From Laspinema olomoucense D3b (lineage in GTDB: Bacteria > Cyanobacteriota > Cyanobacteriia > Cyanobacteriales > Laspinemataceae): 64,000 nt of DNA. The stretch's first letter is position 1; each line of letters begins with the position of its first letter. The position numbers were made by a program, and so were the translations under genes. The DNA is taken from the NCBI RefSeq assembly GCF_025370785.1, contig NZ_JAMXFA010000011.1, forward strand, positions 62,001 through 126,000. The letters run 5' to 3'. The notes under the pieces are model-generated. The model searched no databases. It was not told the DNA's origin and saw only the letters and a program-made list of their open reading frames with translations. Positions 9,315 to 20,576 of the stretch are shown piece by piece.

Positions 9315-10278
9315 TTACGCTGAGCATACCTGAACATCGCGACTCAAGTCTGGAATGATAGCGGATGAAGGGGTTATGATTCTACCCCAGGTCCTCTGTC
9401 TCAAGGGGTTGCTGTTCCACTCGGGGGAGACCGGAATCCCTGGGACCTTTCTCGGGTTGGACGGATCAAGGCGATCGCGCGGGTCCGTTTTGCCGAACAG
9501 TCCTTCGGGACCTAGCAACTTTACAGCATCTTGTTTCCAGCCCTGTCCGGGTTCGAGCTTAGGATAAATTCTCATAATCGAAAACCCAGATGAGGCAAGT
9601 GCTTTACACACCAGGCTACGGGATAAGGCTGAATTCTTTTCTGTCGAGATAGATCTGTTACTCAGGTGAATCGCCTCCTAGAACCGATTGAATTTCTGGA
9701 TATTAATCCACTGACCAAATCCGATGACTTAGATTTGATGCTACCAAGGAAGGGGATCATCCTCAAATCCTTTTTTGCTCTCCTCCTTTGGCAATGGGGT
9801 CTCTCCATCAGGTTTTCCTGGACAGATGGGGCAACCGTGGGGCGATCGCTCCCTTTGACGTAAATTGGTCAGGGCTTTGTCAAGAAATCCTATCCTAGAG
9901 CATCGCTACAGTAGAGATGAAACACGGGGTTGCTTGACCAAATCTCTGTGAATAAAGCCACTTTCTTAAGGACAGAACCGGGTTTGTGGTCCGATTGATC
10001 TCTTCTCTATCGGGAAGGCCCAGGCTAGTGAAACTGAAAGAATAAGTAAAGTTTGGCAACAAAAGTGAGCAACTGGCTATTAAATCAAGTTAATATTCAG
10101 AGGGTTGCTGTCAGACCCTCATGGTCCTCGGCATAAAGACTCGCAACGGGCCGGTTCCTTTCGATGGCAATGGGGAATGAAATTATCGGCCTAACCTGGA
10201 TGCTTTGCATGAGGGAGGGGGATTTCCCACTGGATCCGTTAGCTCAATTGAAATTCTAGCATTTCTACTTTCTTTACT
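9315..10278. other. Long intergenic region with one repeat copy
   Basis: I see no convincing gene in these 964 bases. A 98-codon minus-strand frame (9315-9611) abuts the MBL-fold gene, but it has no recognisable domain and no ribosome site. The only structured element I find is the double-palindrome repeat at 9919-9988. Confidence 0.5.
9919..9988. repeat. GAAACCGGGTTTC double-palindrome repeat, degenerate copy 2
   Basis: GAAACACGGGGTTGCTT at one end and AGAACCGGGTTTGTGG at the other, about 40 bases apart, give the same layout as the clearer copies at 24059 and 25406 but with several mismatches. Confidence 0.5.
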
Positions 10279-10491
10279 ATGGGTGAAGCAAAACGTCGCA
10301 AGTCAACGCTGGGAGATATGTATGGCAAAGAACCCAGAATCGTGCCTTGGTTGCCGATTACTAAAAGTCAATCAGAACAGTTTGTGAAGTGGACCGTCCA
10401 AGGAAGTTGGCTAGGCATTGGTTTTTTGATTGTGGCTTGGTTAACCGTTCGCTTCATTGGCCCTGCAATTGGTTGGTGGGAAGTGAACTAA
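10279..10491 (+). CDS. DUF2839 membrane protein
   Basis: 70 residues. The start MGEAKRRKSTLGDMYGKEPRI and the motif PWLPITKSQSEQF are hallmarks of the small cyanobacterial DUF2839 family. One hydrophobic segment (WLGIGFLIVAWLTVRFIGPAIGWW, about residues 44-67) should be a membrane helix. The function of the family is not known to me. The gene is not linked to any neighbour in an obvious operon. Confidence 0.88.
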   Translation: MGEAKRRKSTLGDMYGKEPRIVPWLPITKSQSEQFVKWTVQGSWLGIGFLIVAWLTVRFIGPAIGWWEVN

Positions 10492-10984
10492 ATTGGCCTT
10501 TTCAACCTAATTTAGGGGCGATGTAACGCTGAATCTCAGTAGGGAGTTGCATCCCGCGATGCCCACGGGTATCGAGGCTAACGGGGTCCTTACCCCGCTT
10601 AGACAATCCGAGGATTGACAATCTCTGAAACAATTTTCTAATCACTCTGATAAGAATTTCCTATTCTTATGGGCGATCGTCGTAGGTAAGCCACCCTCCA
10701 TAGGTTGTAGGGAATTCTGGGTTAATCCGGGCTAGTAACTGCACTCCGGAAACCCCCAGAATTCTCCTGAATCTATGACCTATCTGACTCTCAAGTGTCG
10801 TAACGGATACCTCCTTTCAAGGATGAATCACGTTAAGTTAGTGGCATCCCTTCCCTTGGCGTTTACAATTGGATTACCATTGGACAGAGTAAGCCCTAGA
10901 TATTATATCGGCTCCAGGAGGAGGTCAAATCTAAAAAAAACATTAAAAAGTTCTAAAATGTGGTGTGGTGATAGGAGAAAGTAA
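10492..10984. other. Intergenic with RNA-hairpin-like inverted repeats
   Basis: No gene is supported. Inverted repeats are visible: GCATC/GATGC near 10550, CGGGG/CCCCG near 10585, and GAATTCTGGG (10712-10721) with CCCAGAATTC (10755-10764). The stretch could be an untranslated leader of the DUF1815 gene or hold a small RNA; neither can be decided here. Confidence 0.4.
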
Positions 10985-11347
10985 GTGTTTATCAGACTCG
11001 CCGAACAGCACCGACAATTTGTCAAGGATCTCGTCATGAACCTGCAAGCCCTAGCGATCGTGCTAGAGCGTCGGGGTTACCTGGCATCTTGCTATACCTG
11101 CGGGGGCCAAATGAATAGCGCCTCCTTTATGGTGAGCCTAGGAGAAGATCACTTGATTCGATTTTTGGTGTCGGATTATGGGATTACCTGGACAGAAATG
11201 CGCGACGATCGCGAATTAATGAAATTAGAGGGCGCAGAAGCGATCGCCCAGCTTCAGGAACTCGCCAACCTGGTCAAATGTCAGATGAAAGCTATTCCCG
11301 ACCAGCCCGATCTGGCAGTGGAAGACGTCAATGAGCAACTCGTGTAG
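10985..11347 (+). CDS. DUF1815 family protein
   Basis: 120 residues from a GTG start at 10985, with AGGAG at 10973-10977 supporting that start. The sequence FIRLAEQHRQFVKDLVMNLQ, then ERRGYLASCYTCGGQMNSA, IRFLVSDYGITWTEMRDDREL and EGAEAIAQLQELANLVK is the strongly conserved cyanobacterial DUF1815 pattern. A CxxC (CYTC) is present. The C-terminal 20 residues are variable. Function is unknown. Confidence 0.9.
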   Translation: MFIRLAEQHRQFVKDLVMNLQALAIVLERRGYLASCYTCGGQMNSASFMVSLGEDHLIRFLVSDYGITWTEMRDDRELMKLEGAEAIAQLQELANLVKCQMKAIPDQPDLAVEDVNEQLV

Positions 11348-11378
11348 CAACACGGGTCTGAGGCTCGCCCTTGAAGGG

Positions 11379-11426
11379 AACCCGATATCTCAATCTCCTG
11401 GTGGTCGATCAGGAGAACATCGGGTT
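11379..11426. repeat. Nested inverted repeat
   Basis: An outer stem AACCCGAT (11379-11386) pairs with ATCGGGTT (11419-11426), and an inner stem CTCCTG pairs with CAGGAG. It lies 32 bases after the DUF1815 stop codon and could act as a transcript-end hairpin. There is no T-run, and its outer arms resemble the GGGTTTC repeat family. Confidence 0.5.
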
Positions 11427-11576
11427 TACGATAAGAGAGCGGGCTAATTTTTTTGGGGCTGAAAAATGTTAGGCTGAAAGAACGGAACGACAAACGCCAC
11501 GGTAACGAGCGCTCCTGGGGTTTATCTGGCTTCAATTGGCGTTTCGCGATCCACACAGCCAGCTTGCAAAAAAAAT

Positions 11577-13708
<2,132 letters not shown>

Positions 13709-13739
13709 TGAGGGCTTCATTCAGGGAAAAAGTGAAGGA

Positions 13740-13800
13740 TAAGTGAACCTGTTGACCTCTCCACCTCACTTTTTTTTAAACTCTCTAAAATTTAGAGGGA
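13740..13800 (+). terminator. Candidate terminator after the creatininase gene
   Basis: AAGTGA (13741-13746) can pair with TCACTT (about 13766-13771), followed by a run of eight T. A second short hairpin CTCTAAA/TTTAGAG follows at 13783-13797. The first stem is short and its loop is long, so this is tentative. Confidence 0.4.
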
Positions 13801-14084
13801 TTGGGTAACTGAAATCCTCAATCGGTCCATAACGACGTTCGTGGCCTTTTTATGGGTGTCCCGCAGATGGATTAAGTAAAGTTCAAACAAGTCTAAATTT
13901 GAACAAAAAGTGATATTGCACAGAACGGCTAAGGGGTGATTTGACACGGGTCAGATTGCAGCGGATGAAACAGTTAGAGACAAAAAATTTTTTCTATTGT
14001 TCCCTTCTTATAATTTTTCCAATAAAGATGGACAGTTGGCCCAGTATAAGTCAAAATCAATGGGCGGACTTTTAGAGGAGAATT
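13801..14084. other. Intergenic before the exported protein gene
   Basis: AT-rich non-coding sequence that probably holds the promoter of the gene at 14085. No structured element beyond the hairpins just upstream was seen. Confidence 0.4.
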
Positions 14085-14573
14085 ATGCGGATTTTGCTGG
14101 GTGGACTGTTAGCCAGCTTTGTATTATGGGCATTTCCAGTATGGGGACAAATTTCCGAGTCCCAAGTAGTGGCATTGGTGGAAGCACTGCGTTTGGTCAC
14201 CTCCAATGCATCGGGGAGAGATGATGGACTTGAGAGTGCCTGGAATATCAAACCGGCAAATATTAGAAGGTGGTCAACGCTTTGTATTGGGGAGGAATTA
14301 ACCCCGGAACAATTTAATTCGGATCGGATGAAGGCGCAAAATATTTTAGTCTGCGTGATGGAGGACGTATTGCGGGCGGAGTATCCGCGCAGTGGCAACG
14401 ATGAAGAAATCGCCGTGCGTCGTGCTGCGGCTTGGTGGGTATCCGGTGATGGGAACTTGTACGATCGCGGTGAGTTTGGTGACTATACTCAGCAGGTCCT
14501 CCAACTCTATCAAAATCTTCGCGCCCAGCCCAGTGATTTTCTCCCCACTCGCACTGCTAAAACCCTCAAATAA
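14085..14573 (+). CDS. Small exported protein of unknown function
   Basis: 162 residues with a clean signal peptide (MRILLGGLLASFVLWAFPVWG, cleavage likely near Gly21-Gln22). The mature part is helical and acidic: SESQVVALVEALRLVTSNAS, two Cys about 58 residues into the mature chain and beyond (STLCIG, ILVCVME), and a Trp-containing RRAAAWWVSGDG segment. The two Cys could form a disulfide in the periplasm or thylakoid lumen. AGGAG precedes the ATG. I do not recognise the family. Confidence 0.75.
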   Translation: MRILLGGLLASFVLWAFPVWGQISESQVVALVEALRLVTSNASGRDDGLESAWNIKPANIRRWSTLCIGEELTPEQFNSDRMKAQNILVCVMEDVLRAEYPRSGNDEEIAVRRAAAWWVSGDGNLYDRGEFGDYTQQVLQLYQNLRAQPSDFLPTRTAKTLK

Positions 14574-14726
14574 GCAACGGTTTCTGAAAGGATTGCGATC
14601 GCCCGAACTCCTCACACCCTTACAAACGCGATCCCAAACAGAACCCCTGCGGGAAGAGGGGAAATTTTTGTCCCTCCATCAAACAACACTGCTGAAAACT
14701 TAGCCCCTCAACCCCAATCTACACCG

Positions 14727-17135
14727 CTATGAACTGAGTACCCAACTCGGCAAACAGTTTAAAACTTCCTCAGTCTGGACTTCGAGGGGTTGTTTGAGGG
14801 GAATGATAATGGCGAATTCTGTGCCTTCTCCGGGTTGAGAGAAACAGAGTAGCTGTCCCCCATGCTTTTCGACTACGATTTGGTAACTAATGGACAATCC
14901 CAGTCCAGTCCCTTTCCCCACAGGTTTGGTGGTAAAGAAGGGGTCAAATAGTTGCTTTTGCAAGGGTTCTGGAATTCCATACCCATTATCACGAATGCGA
15001 ATCATCACGAAGGAGGTCCGGGGGATTGTTCCCGGTATCGCAGCACAAACTTCGGAAGGCTGGGGGGTGATGCAGCCGCAGGATTTCAAAGCAGAGTAGC
15101 GATCGCCACCAGATAAATCCCTGACTTGCTCCCGATTTGGCGTTCCCAGGCTGCTGCGGGCGATCGCCCGTTTCCAGTCTCCCGTGATGAGTTCGGTTCT
15201 AATCTCTATTTTCCCAACTTTGTCCGGCCCTTCTTCCACCGCATCGATCGCATTGCTGAGGATATTCATAAACACTTGATTCAGGGAAGAGGCATAGCAT
15301 TCTATCTGGGGCAACTCATTATATTCTTTGACAATTTCGATGGGAAATGCTCCGGAGCTAGACTTTAAGCGATGTTGTAAAATCAACAGGGTACTGTCAA
15401 TCCCTTCATGAATATCCACAGGTTTCATCTGCGCTTCATCCAGTCGAGAAAAATTTCGCAGACTCTGCACAATTTCATGAATTCGTTCGGTTCCCAGCAA
15501 CATTGAAGAGAGCAAGCTGGGAAAATCTGACCGGATAAAATCGAGTTCGATCTCTTCCATTCGTTCGAGAATTGCTGGGTTAGGCTCAGGATAATGCTGC
15601 TGATACAAATCAATCAGACTGACTAAAGCGTCGCTATATTGGTGGGCATATTCCAGATTACCATGAATAAAGTTAACGGGGTTATTCACCTCATGGGCAA
15701 TCCCGGCTACCATCTGCCCTAAACCGGACATTTTTTCACTTTGAATCAATTGGGTTTGAGTATATTGCAGTTCTTCTAGGGTGCGTTGGAGTTGTTCGGC
15801 TTGGGCTTGAGCTTCTTGGGCAACAGTCTGACTGGTTTCATACATTTCAGCGTGTTCGATCCCGATCGCCAGTTGATTCGCCACCGCCTCCAACAATTCC
15901 ACCTCGCGATCGCTCCAAGGTCTGGTGATCCCACAACTCCCGGCGGCGATCGCTCCGATTTCCCCCGATCGCGTCTGGATCGGTAAAGCCACAATCGAAT
16001 TCAATCCTCCCTGCCCACAAAACTCGCGCATTTGAAAATCTCTAATATTCTCCACCTGATCAACTCGGACCGTTTCTCGGCCAATCAACTGTTCCCCAAA
16101 AGAACCAATTTCGTCAGCACAATAGTACCCCAACAAACTCGCACATCTCTCGCTGCGGGCTTCTTTCACCACTTCCCAAGCTGGAAGTGCAGCATGGGGA
16201 CGATACCACATAAAAAAGCAGCGATCGATATCCAGAAGACTGCGGATCTCGCTCACTGCCGTCTCTAAAATCGTATCCAAATCTAGAGAGTACCGAATCT
16301 GAGTGGCTAACCGAAACAACAATGCCTCCCGGCGACTTTCTTCTAACTTCGATTCATGCAGGAGGGCATTTTCTAGGGCTGAGGCAGCTTGAGAGGCGAG
16401 CATGGTTAACAATTTCAAATCCCCCGCCTCATAACTATGCGCTTCCACGGTACTGACCGAAATCGCCCCAATAGCGCGATCATTCGTCTTCAAAGGAACC
16501 GCCATCAGGGATTTTACCCGGATTTCATCCGCAGCTTTCCTCGGGTCGCTACTAACTTCGTTAACAATTTCTCCCATTCCCGAGGCAATCACTTGCCCGA
16601 CAATTCCCTCTCCCACCTTAAGATTAACGGGTTCCTCTCCCCCTTGTCCAAACTGGGCTAACGTTTCAAGCTCTCCGGTACTCGGATTGAGTAATCTGAT
16701 TGCTCCCCTACTGGACTTCATCAGCCTCTGGGCTTCATCCAGCACCACTTTAGCCACTTCCTTAATATCCAAACAGGCGGTTAATTTTTGAGAAATATTG
16801 TACAGCAGGGTAATTTCTCGATATTTATCTAACGCCTCATGAGCCAGTTGCTTTTTCTCTTGCTCTTTTTTCGCCAAATAAGTCAGTAACTTCCCCAGAG
16901 ATTTTGCTCCCTCCCCTCCTCGGACCCAACCCAAGACTTCTCCAGAAAGCTCAATAGGATAGCTTTCTGCTTCTTCCTGGGTTTGGGTGCCTAAGGGGAT
17001 CTCTCCTTCTGCATCCCATATCGTGCAGCCTTGACACTGAACCGCCCTCAAGAGTGGGACCAAAATCTCCCTAACTTCTGACTTTAGCAGAAGCCGCCTG
17101 AGATTAATTTTAAAAAGTTGAGTGCTTCCTTTCAT
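14727..17135 (-). CDS. GAF-domain sensor histidine kinase
   Basis: 802 residues. The order is: an N-terminal unique region (1-100), a GAF domain (about 115-265, DIKEVAKVVLDEAQRLMKSSRGAIRLL), a second GAF (about 285-450, ending in EVELLEAVANQLAIGIEHAE), a coiled coil, a HisKA-like segment SEKMSGLGQMVAGIAHEVNNP with phospho-acceptor His near residue 481, and an HATPase domain with NQVFMNILSNAIDA, DNGYGIPE and GKGTGLGLSISYQIV. An internal low-complexity insert with GCGITPQ-like residues lies in the ATPase domain. It has no membrane helix, so it is a cytoplasmic sensor. The gene at 42677-45106 is a paralogue with the same plan. No receiver gene is adjacent, so the partner is unknown. Confidence 0.93.
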   Translation of the reverse strand: MKGSTQLFKINLRRLLLKSEVREILVPLLRAVQCQGCTIWDAEGEIPLGTQTQEEAESYPIELSGEVLGWVRGGEGAKSLGKLLTYLAKKEQEKKQLAHEALDKYREITLLYNISQKLTACLDIKEVAKVVLDEAQRLMKSSRGAIRLLNPSTGELETLAQFGQGGEEPVNLKVGEGIVGQVIASGMGEIVNEVSSDPRKAADEIRVKSLMAVPLKTNDRAIGAISVSTVEAHSYEAGDLKLLTMLASQAASALENALLHESKLEESRREALLFRLATQIRYSLDLDTILETAVSEIRSLLDIDRCFFMWYRPHAALPAWEVVKEARSERCASLLGYYCADEIGSFGEQLIGRETVRVDQVENIRDFQMREFCGQGGLNSIVALPIQTRSGEIGAIAAGSCGITRPWSDREVELLEAVANQLAIGIEHAEMYETSQTVAQEAQAQAEQLQRTLEELQYTQTQLIQSEKMSGLGQMVAGIAHEVNNPVNFIHGNLEYAHQYSDALVSLIDLYQQHYPEPNPAILERMEEIELDFIRSDFPSLLSSMLLGTERIHEIVQSLRNFSRLDEAQMKPVDIHEGIDSTLLILQHRLKSSSGAFPIEIVKEYNELPQIECYASSLNQVFMNILSNAIDAVEEGPDKVGKIEIRTELITGDWKRAIARSSLGTPNREQVRDLSGGDRYSALKSCGCITPQPSEVCAAIPGTIPRTSFVMIRIRDNGYGIPEPLQKQLFDPFFTTKPVGKGTGLGLSISYQIVVEKHGGQLLCFSQPGEGTEFAIIIPLKQPLEVQTEEVLNCLPSWVLSS

Positions 17136-17992
17136 CCGAGTTCCCTCTAGCTATCTAATTTTATAAAAGATTGGACTCTTATTATTGTATGGATCTGATT
17201 CCCTAGGAATTTATTTCACACTCTGAAGGAAAATCTTTTTTCTAATCTCGCTTTTCCCTGCCCTTGAGGAAGCCGTTAATTTTTCGCGGCTCCTAATGCG
17301 CGGCGTTCTACCTGGCTTTCAGTTCTGCGGAGAATAAAAACATTCCGCTTTCGAGTCCCACCCTATCCGAACTCTAGGCATTTCTTTGAGGAAGCTACTG
17401 GCAATGCACCCGCTCTATTTTATCGGAAATCAGGGATCCCCGACTCTTTATGGATTGTTTGGATGGAATACCAACAGGTCCGGAAGTCACTCAATCCTTC
17501 TGAATTGGTTAAACCCTCATTCAATATTAGCATCTACCATAAGGTAGAGATGTTTATGTAATGGGTTGGTCTACCGCTAGTCTCCCTAAAGTGCTTCTGG
17601 GGATTTTTTAGGTTTTTTCTGGACCTGCGATCGCAGGCTTTTCCGGTTCTAACTTGAGAGTTAACTTTTTAACTGGCTCACTCTGGAAAACCTCCTCTCT
17701 TTTTTAAAATTTATCTCTCGATCGCCCCATTTTGTTCAGGCTACCCACCCCTGATTATGTTTATACAATAGCGTATCTTTTTTAAAAGTGCCAACCGCCG
17801 AATTACGGAGATTGTTTTATAAAAAGACCGTATAAATACGGAAAGGGTGAGGGAAGAGGATACGGAGATTTCTGGGTGAGAAAGCGCTTTGAGGTAAATA
17901 AAATCGGGATTTTGGCACAAAAAGCGATATAGGGTGAGGATAAACTGGTTAAGACGGGAGGAGGCTGGTCGGGTCTTCTCTTCTTATATAAA
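17136..17992. other. Long gene-poor intergenic stretch
   Basis: About 860 bases with no supported gene. It holds the promoter region of the GAF kinase at its left end. I saw no RNA gene or large repeat. The adjacent decayed permease fragment suggests that this stretch is what is left of lost genes. Confidence 0.45.
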
Positions 17993-18180
17993 TTAAGATA
18001 AAATGGCCCAATGGTTCACGGTAAACAGAAACGCCCCAAAAAATAACCTCACCACCACTAAGGCGATCGCCGGACCATCAGCAACATTCCCGTGATAGCT
18101 GGCATACATCCCCAACCGACAAGAAATAGAGCCAATCACTGCGCCACCTATGAGCATTTCATGTAACTCTTTTCCACATA
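17993..18180 (-). pseudogene. Fragment of a metal ABC transporter permease (ABC-3 family)
   Basis: On the minus strand a frame ends at a TAA at 17993-17995. It reads, in short pieces, KELHEMLIGGAVIGSIS, CRLGMYASYHGNVADGPA, IALVVVRLFFGAFLF. This matches the C-terminal end of ZnuB/MntB-like permeases: a helix, then GxYxSYxxNxxxGPAIxLV, then the last membrane helix. There is no start codon in a sensible place and no upstream part of the roughly 270-residue protein; the frame closes near 18215. No ATPase or binding-protein gene is nearby. It is therefore a truncated remnant, not a working gene. Confidence 0.7.
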
Positions 18181-18200
18181 GATAAACCGTCCGACTCGGA

Positions 18201-18261
18201 CTGATGTCCTGTCTTCAAAAAGATTGAGCGCGCTATACTAAAAAGATAGTCTGGACATCAG
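18201..18261. repeat. Inverted repeat CTGATGTCC ... GGACATCAG
   Basis: Perfect 9-base arms at 18201-18209 and 18253-18261 are separated by 43 bases. They lie between the 5' break of the permease remnant and the Uma2 gene. They could be an operator around the Uma2 promoter or a scar of the deletion. Confidence 0.5.
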
Positions 18262-18282
18262 GCCAAATCTTGGAGGGAATCT

Positions 18283-19191
18283 ATGACTCAGCGCATTGAA
18301 ACCGATGTTTTGCCACCTCCCTTTCCCGACCATACCCAGTTACCCGAGTCGGATGGTACATTTGTGAAAAATTTTCAGGAGCATCCTCAAAGCATTCTAC
18401 TTACGGATTCGATTGGTCCGGTATTGGAACGGATTCATCCCGATGGACAATATGCGATCGGACAAGATTGCGGCATTTACTGGCGAGAAACGGAACCGCC
18501 CGAAAAAGGCGCAGAGGCACCGGATTGGTTTTACGTTCCTAATGTTCCTCCGAACTTAGACGGTGAAATTCGCCGTTCCTATGTGTTGTGGAGAGAATAT
18601 GCCTCACCGTTAATTGCCCTCGAATTTGCCTCGGGGACGGGGGAGGAAGAACGCGATCGCACCCCACTCAACCGCAGCGCAGATGCACCCCGGGAAAAAC
18701 CCGGTAAGTTTTGGGTGTATGAAAAAATTATCAAAATTCCTTACTATGGAATTTATGAAATAAAAACCGGAGTTTTGGAAGTTTACCATCTACTGCCTGG
18801 GTACTTGTATGAAAAATTAGAACCGAATGAGCGAGGACATTATCACATCCCTCAATTAGGTATAGAATTAGGACTGTGGCAAGGCAGTTACCAAAATCAA
18901 ACTCAACTTTGGTTAAGGTGGTGGGATGAGCAAGGAAATCTTTTACTGACTGGAGCCGAACGTGCCGAAGTTGAGCAGCACCGAGCGGAATCTGAACGAG
19001 TACGAGCGGAATCTGAACGAGTACGAGCGGAATCTGAACGAGTACGAGCGGAATCTGAACGAGTACGAGCCGATCGCGCTGAGCGATCGCAGCGAGAGGC
19101 TATCCCCCGTTTATTAGGGATGGGGTTAACGTCAGAACAGGTAGCTGAAGCCCTGAATTTGACCGTAGAGCAAGTCAGAGAAATGAGTTGA
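18283..19191 (+). CDS. Uma2-family (DUF820) nuclease-fold protein with a repeat coiled coil
   Basis: 302 residues. Residues 1-220 match cyanobacterial Uma2 proteins, which have a PD-(D/E)XK restriction-endonuclease-like fold: SDGTFVKNFQEHPQSILL, DCGIYWRETEPPEKGAEAPDWFYVP, SPLIALEFASG, KFWVYEKIIKIPYYGIYEIKTGVLEVYHL. The C-terminal tail has four exact or near-exact heptads RAESERV (about residues 234-262), encoded by a 21-base tandem repeat. It ends in a helix-turn-helix-like RLLGMGLTSEQVAEALNL. The biological role of these abundant cyanobacterial proteins is unclear. An AGGGA precedes the ATG at 18283. Confidence 0.85.
   Translation: MTQRIETDVLPPPFPDHTQLPESDGTFVKNFQEHPQSILLTDSIGPVLERIHPDGQYAIGQDCGIYWRETEPPEKGAEAPDWFYVPNVPPNLDGEIRRSYVLWREYASPLIALEFASGTGEEERDRTPLNRSADAPREKPGKFWVYEKIIKIPYYGIYEIKTGVLEVYHLLPGYLYEKLEPNERGHYHIPQLGIELGLWQGSYQNQTQLWLRWWDEQGNLLLTGAERAEVEQHRAESERVRAESERVRAESERVRAESERVRADRAERSQREAIPRLLGMGLTSEQVAEALNLTVEQVREMS
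18983..19066 (+). repeat. Four tandem 21-base units inside the Uma2 gene
   Basis: The unit GAGCGGAATCTGAACGAGTA(C) is repeated four times in frame, each encoding one RAESERV heptad. A length-variable coiled coil by strand slippage is likely. Confidence 0.9.
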
Positions 19192-19219
19192 AATTTAATC
19201 AGGGCATCCGCCAATTGAG

Positions 19220-19254
19220 AGGGCATTTTTTTTTAAAAAACCTTGCCCTTTTTT
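19220..19254 (+). terminator. Rho-independent terminator after the Uma2 gene
   Basis: AGGGCA (19220-19225) pairs with TGCCCT (19244-19249). The T9/A6 inner tract extends the stem, and a T-run follows. It argues against starting the next gene further upstream than 19299. Confidence 0.75.
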
Positions 19255-19298
19255 CTATATTTGAGATAGAATTACCCCCAACAAATGAGCAACAACAA

Positions 19299-20192
19299 AT
19301 GACGAATATAACTGATTTCAAAGAAGCGAAGATTGGCGGGACGGTACAAGAGTATCTATGGAACTATGACAACCAGGCGATCGCCGTTGCCTATGAAACC
19401 CGAGGGCAGGGGATGCCTCTGTTATTACTGCCCGCTTTCAGTACCGTGTCCAGTCGCGATGAGATGCGGGGGATGGCGGAACGGTTGTACGATCGCTTTG
19501 AAGTCGTGGCATTGGATTGGCCCGGGTTTGGAGACTCGGACCGCCCGGGGGTACAGTATGGACCGGAATTTTACCATCAGTTTCTGGCAGATTTTGTGAG
19601 GTCTATTTTTGCCCGACCCGTCACCATTGTGGCGGCAGGACATGGGGCCGGATACGCCATGAAATTGGGGAAAACCCACCCTCAACGGGTTTCTAAGGTG
19701 GTATTAGTGGCTCCGACTTGGCTGGGACCCCTGCGCATTATGGGGGTCCCGGAACCTGTTCGGGATTTTGTGAGAGAAACTGTGCGAACTCCGGGACTGG
19801 GGGAGTTTCTTTACGATTTGAATACTCATCCGGCGTTTCTGGAATTTATGTATAAGCAGCACGTTTTTGTGGATCCGGCGAAGTTGACGACGGAATTTAT
19901 CGCTCAAAAGCGTGACAGTACCCAACATCCGGGGGGTCGATTTGCCCCGGTTGCCTTTGTCACGGGGGCTCTGGACCTGGCAGGCGATCGCGAGGCGGTA
20001 TTAGCCCAATTTCAACCCTTACCTGTTCCGGTAAAGGTGATTATTGGCACTTTGGCCCCCTCGGGTTCCCTGTCAGTGATGGAGGCAGTCGCCCAATTGT
20101 CTGGGGTGAAATCAGCGCGGGTTGCGGGTTCCCTGGGAATGCATGAAGAATATGCTGAGGCGGTAGTTGAGGCGATCGGCGACTTTTTATAA
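19299..20192 (+). CDS. Alpha/beta hydrolase-fold protein without a nucleophile
   Basis: 297 residues from the ATG at 19299; an earlier start would run through the terminator at 19220-19254. The fold is clear: LLLLPAFSTVSSRDEM, VVALDWPGFGDSDRPG, VTIVAAGHGAGYAMKLG, VVLVAPTWLGP, and a late GSLGMHEEY with the usual His. The nucleophile elbow reads G-H-G-A-G (residues 114-118), so Gly116 sits where Ser, Cys or Asp should be. The protein should therefore not work as a classic hydrolase. It may bind a ligand or a partner instead. Its closest relatives are probably cyanobacterial homologues with the same elbow, which I cannot check. Confidence 0.8.
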   Translation: MTNITDFKEAKIGGTVQEYLWNYDNQAIAVAYETRGQGMPLLLLPAFSTVSSRDEMRGMAERLYDRFEVVALDWPGFGDSDRPGVQYGPEFYHQFLADFVRSIFARPVTIVAAGHGAGYAMKLGKTHPQRVSKVVLVAPTWLGPLRIMGVPEPVRDFVRETVRTPGLGEFLYDLNTHPAFLEFMYKQHVFVDPAKLTTEFIAQKRDSTQHPGGRFAPVAFVTGALDLAGDREAVLAQFQPLPVPVKVIIGTLAPSGSLSVMEAVAQLSGVKSARVAGSLGMHEEYAEAVVEAIGDFL

Positions 20193-20576
20193 TCAGTGGA
20201 TTTTGGCGATGGACCCGGCACAATTATAGAGTCGGGTCTATTTAACTCGCAATAAAGTTAAATATTGTTACAAGAATTTTTTTCAGAATTAAAACCGTGG
20301 TATAAAAGATGACGATGAAGTGGAGTTATTCCAACTTCAGCAACCCCTGTGTTGTGTAACCGGGTGAATTTCGTCAAAGTTGGAGCGTAAAGAGATGATA
20401 GAATGCGGTCTGCGGGTTTAATGCAAGCGGAATTGACTGACTGACGATCCTCTAAAAGGATGCAAAAACCCCGGCTTATTTGTGGTTTAAGATACAGTAT
20501 TTATTTTTTTAATGAGAATAAGGTAGGATTTTCCTATCTCAGTATTAATAATTTTTCTCAATAATAGAGGTAAATC
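20193..20576 (+). promoter_or_regulatory. feo upstream region with inverted repeat
   Basis: These 384 bases separate the hydrolase from the feo genes. Close to the feo start there is GGTAGGATTTTCCTATC (about 20523-20539), a near-perfect inverted repeat within an AT-rich AATGAGAATAAGG context. That could be an iron-regulator site, although the match to the Fur box is poor. A hairpin ATCCTctaaaAGGAT lies at about 20447-20461. Regulation by iron is inference from the genes downstream. Confidence 0.35.

Noticed and set aside
9315-9611. 98-codon minus-strand frame just upstream of the beta-CASP gene
   Set aside because: No recognisable domain, no ribosome site, and its Pro/Arg-rich composition looks non-coding.
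20501-20545. A Fur box upstream of feoA
   Set aside because: AT-rich and partly palindromic, but the match to the known 19-base consensus is too weak to call; only an inverted repeat is reported.
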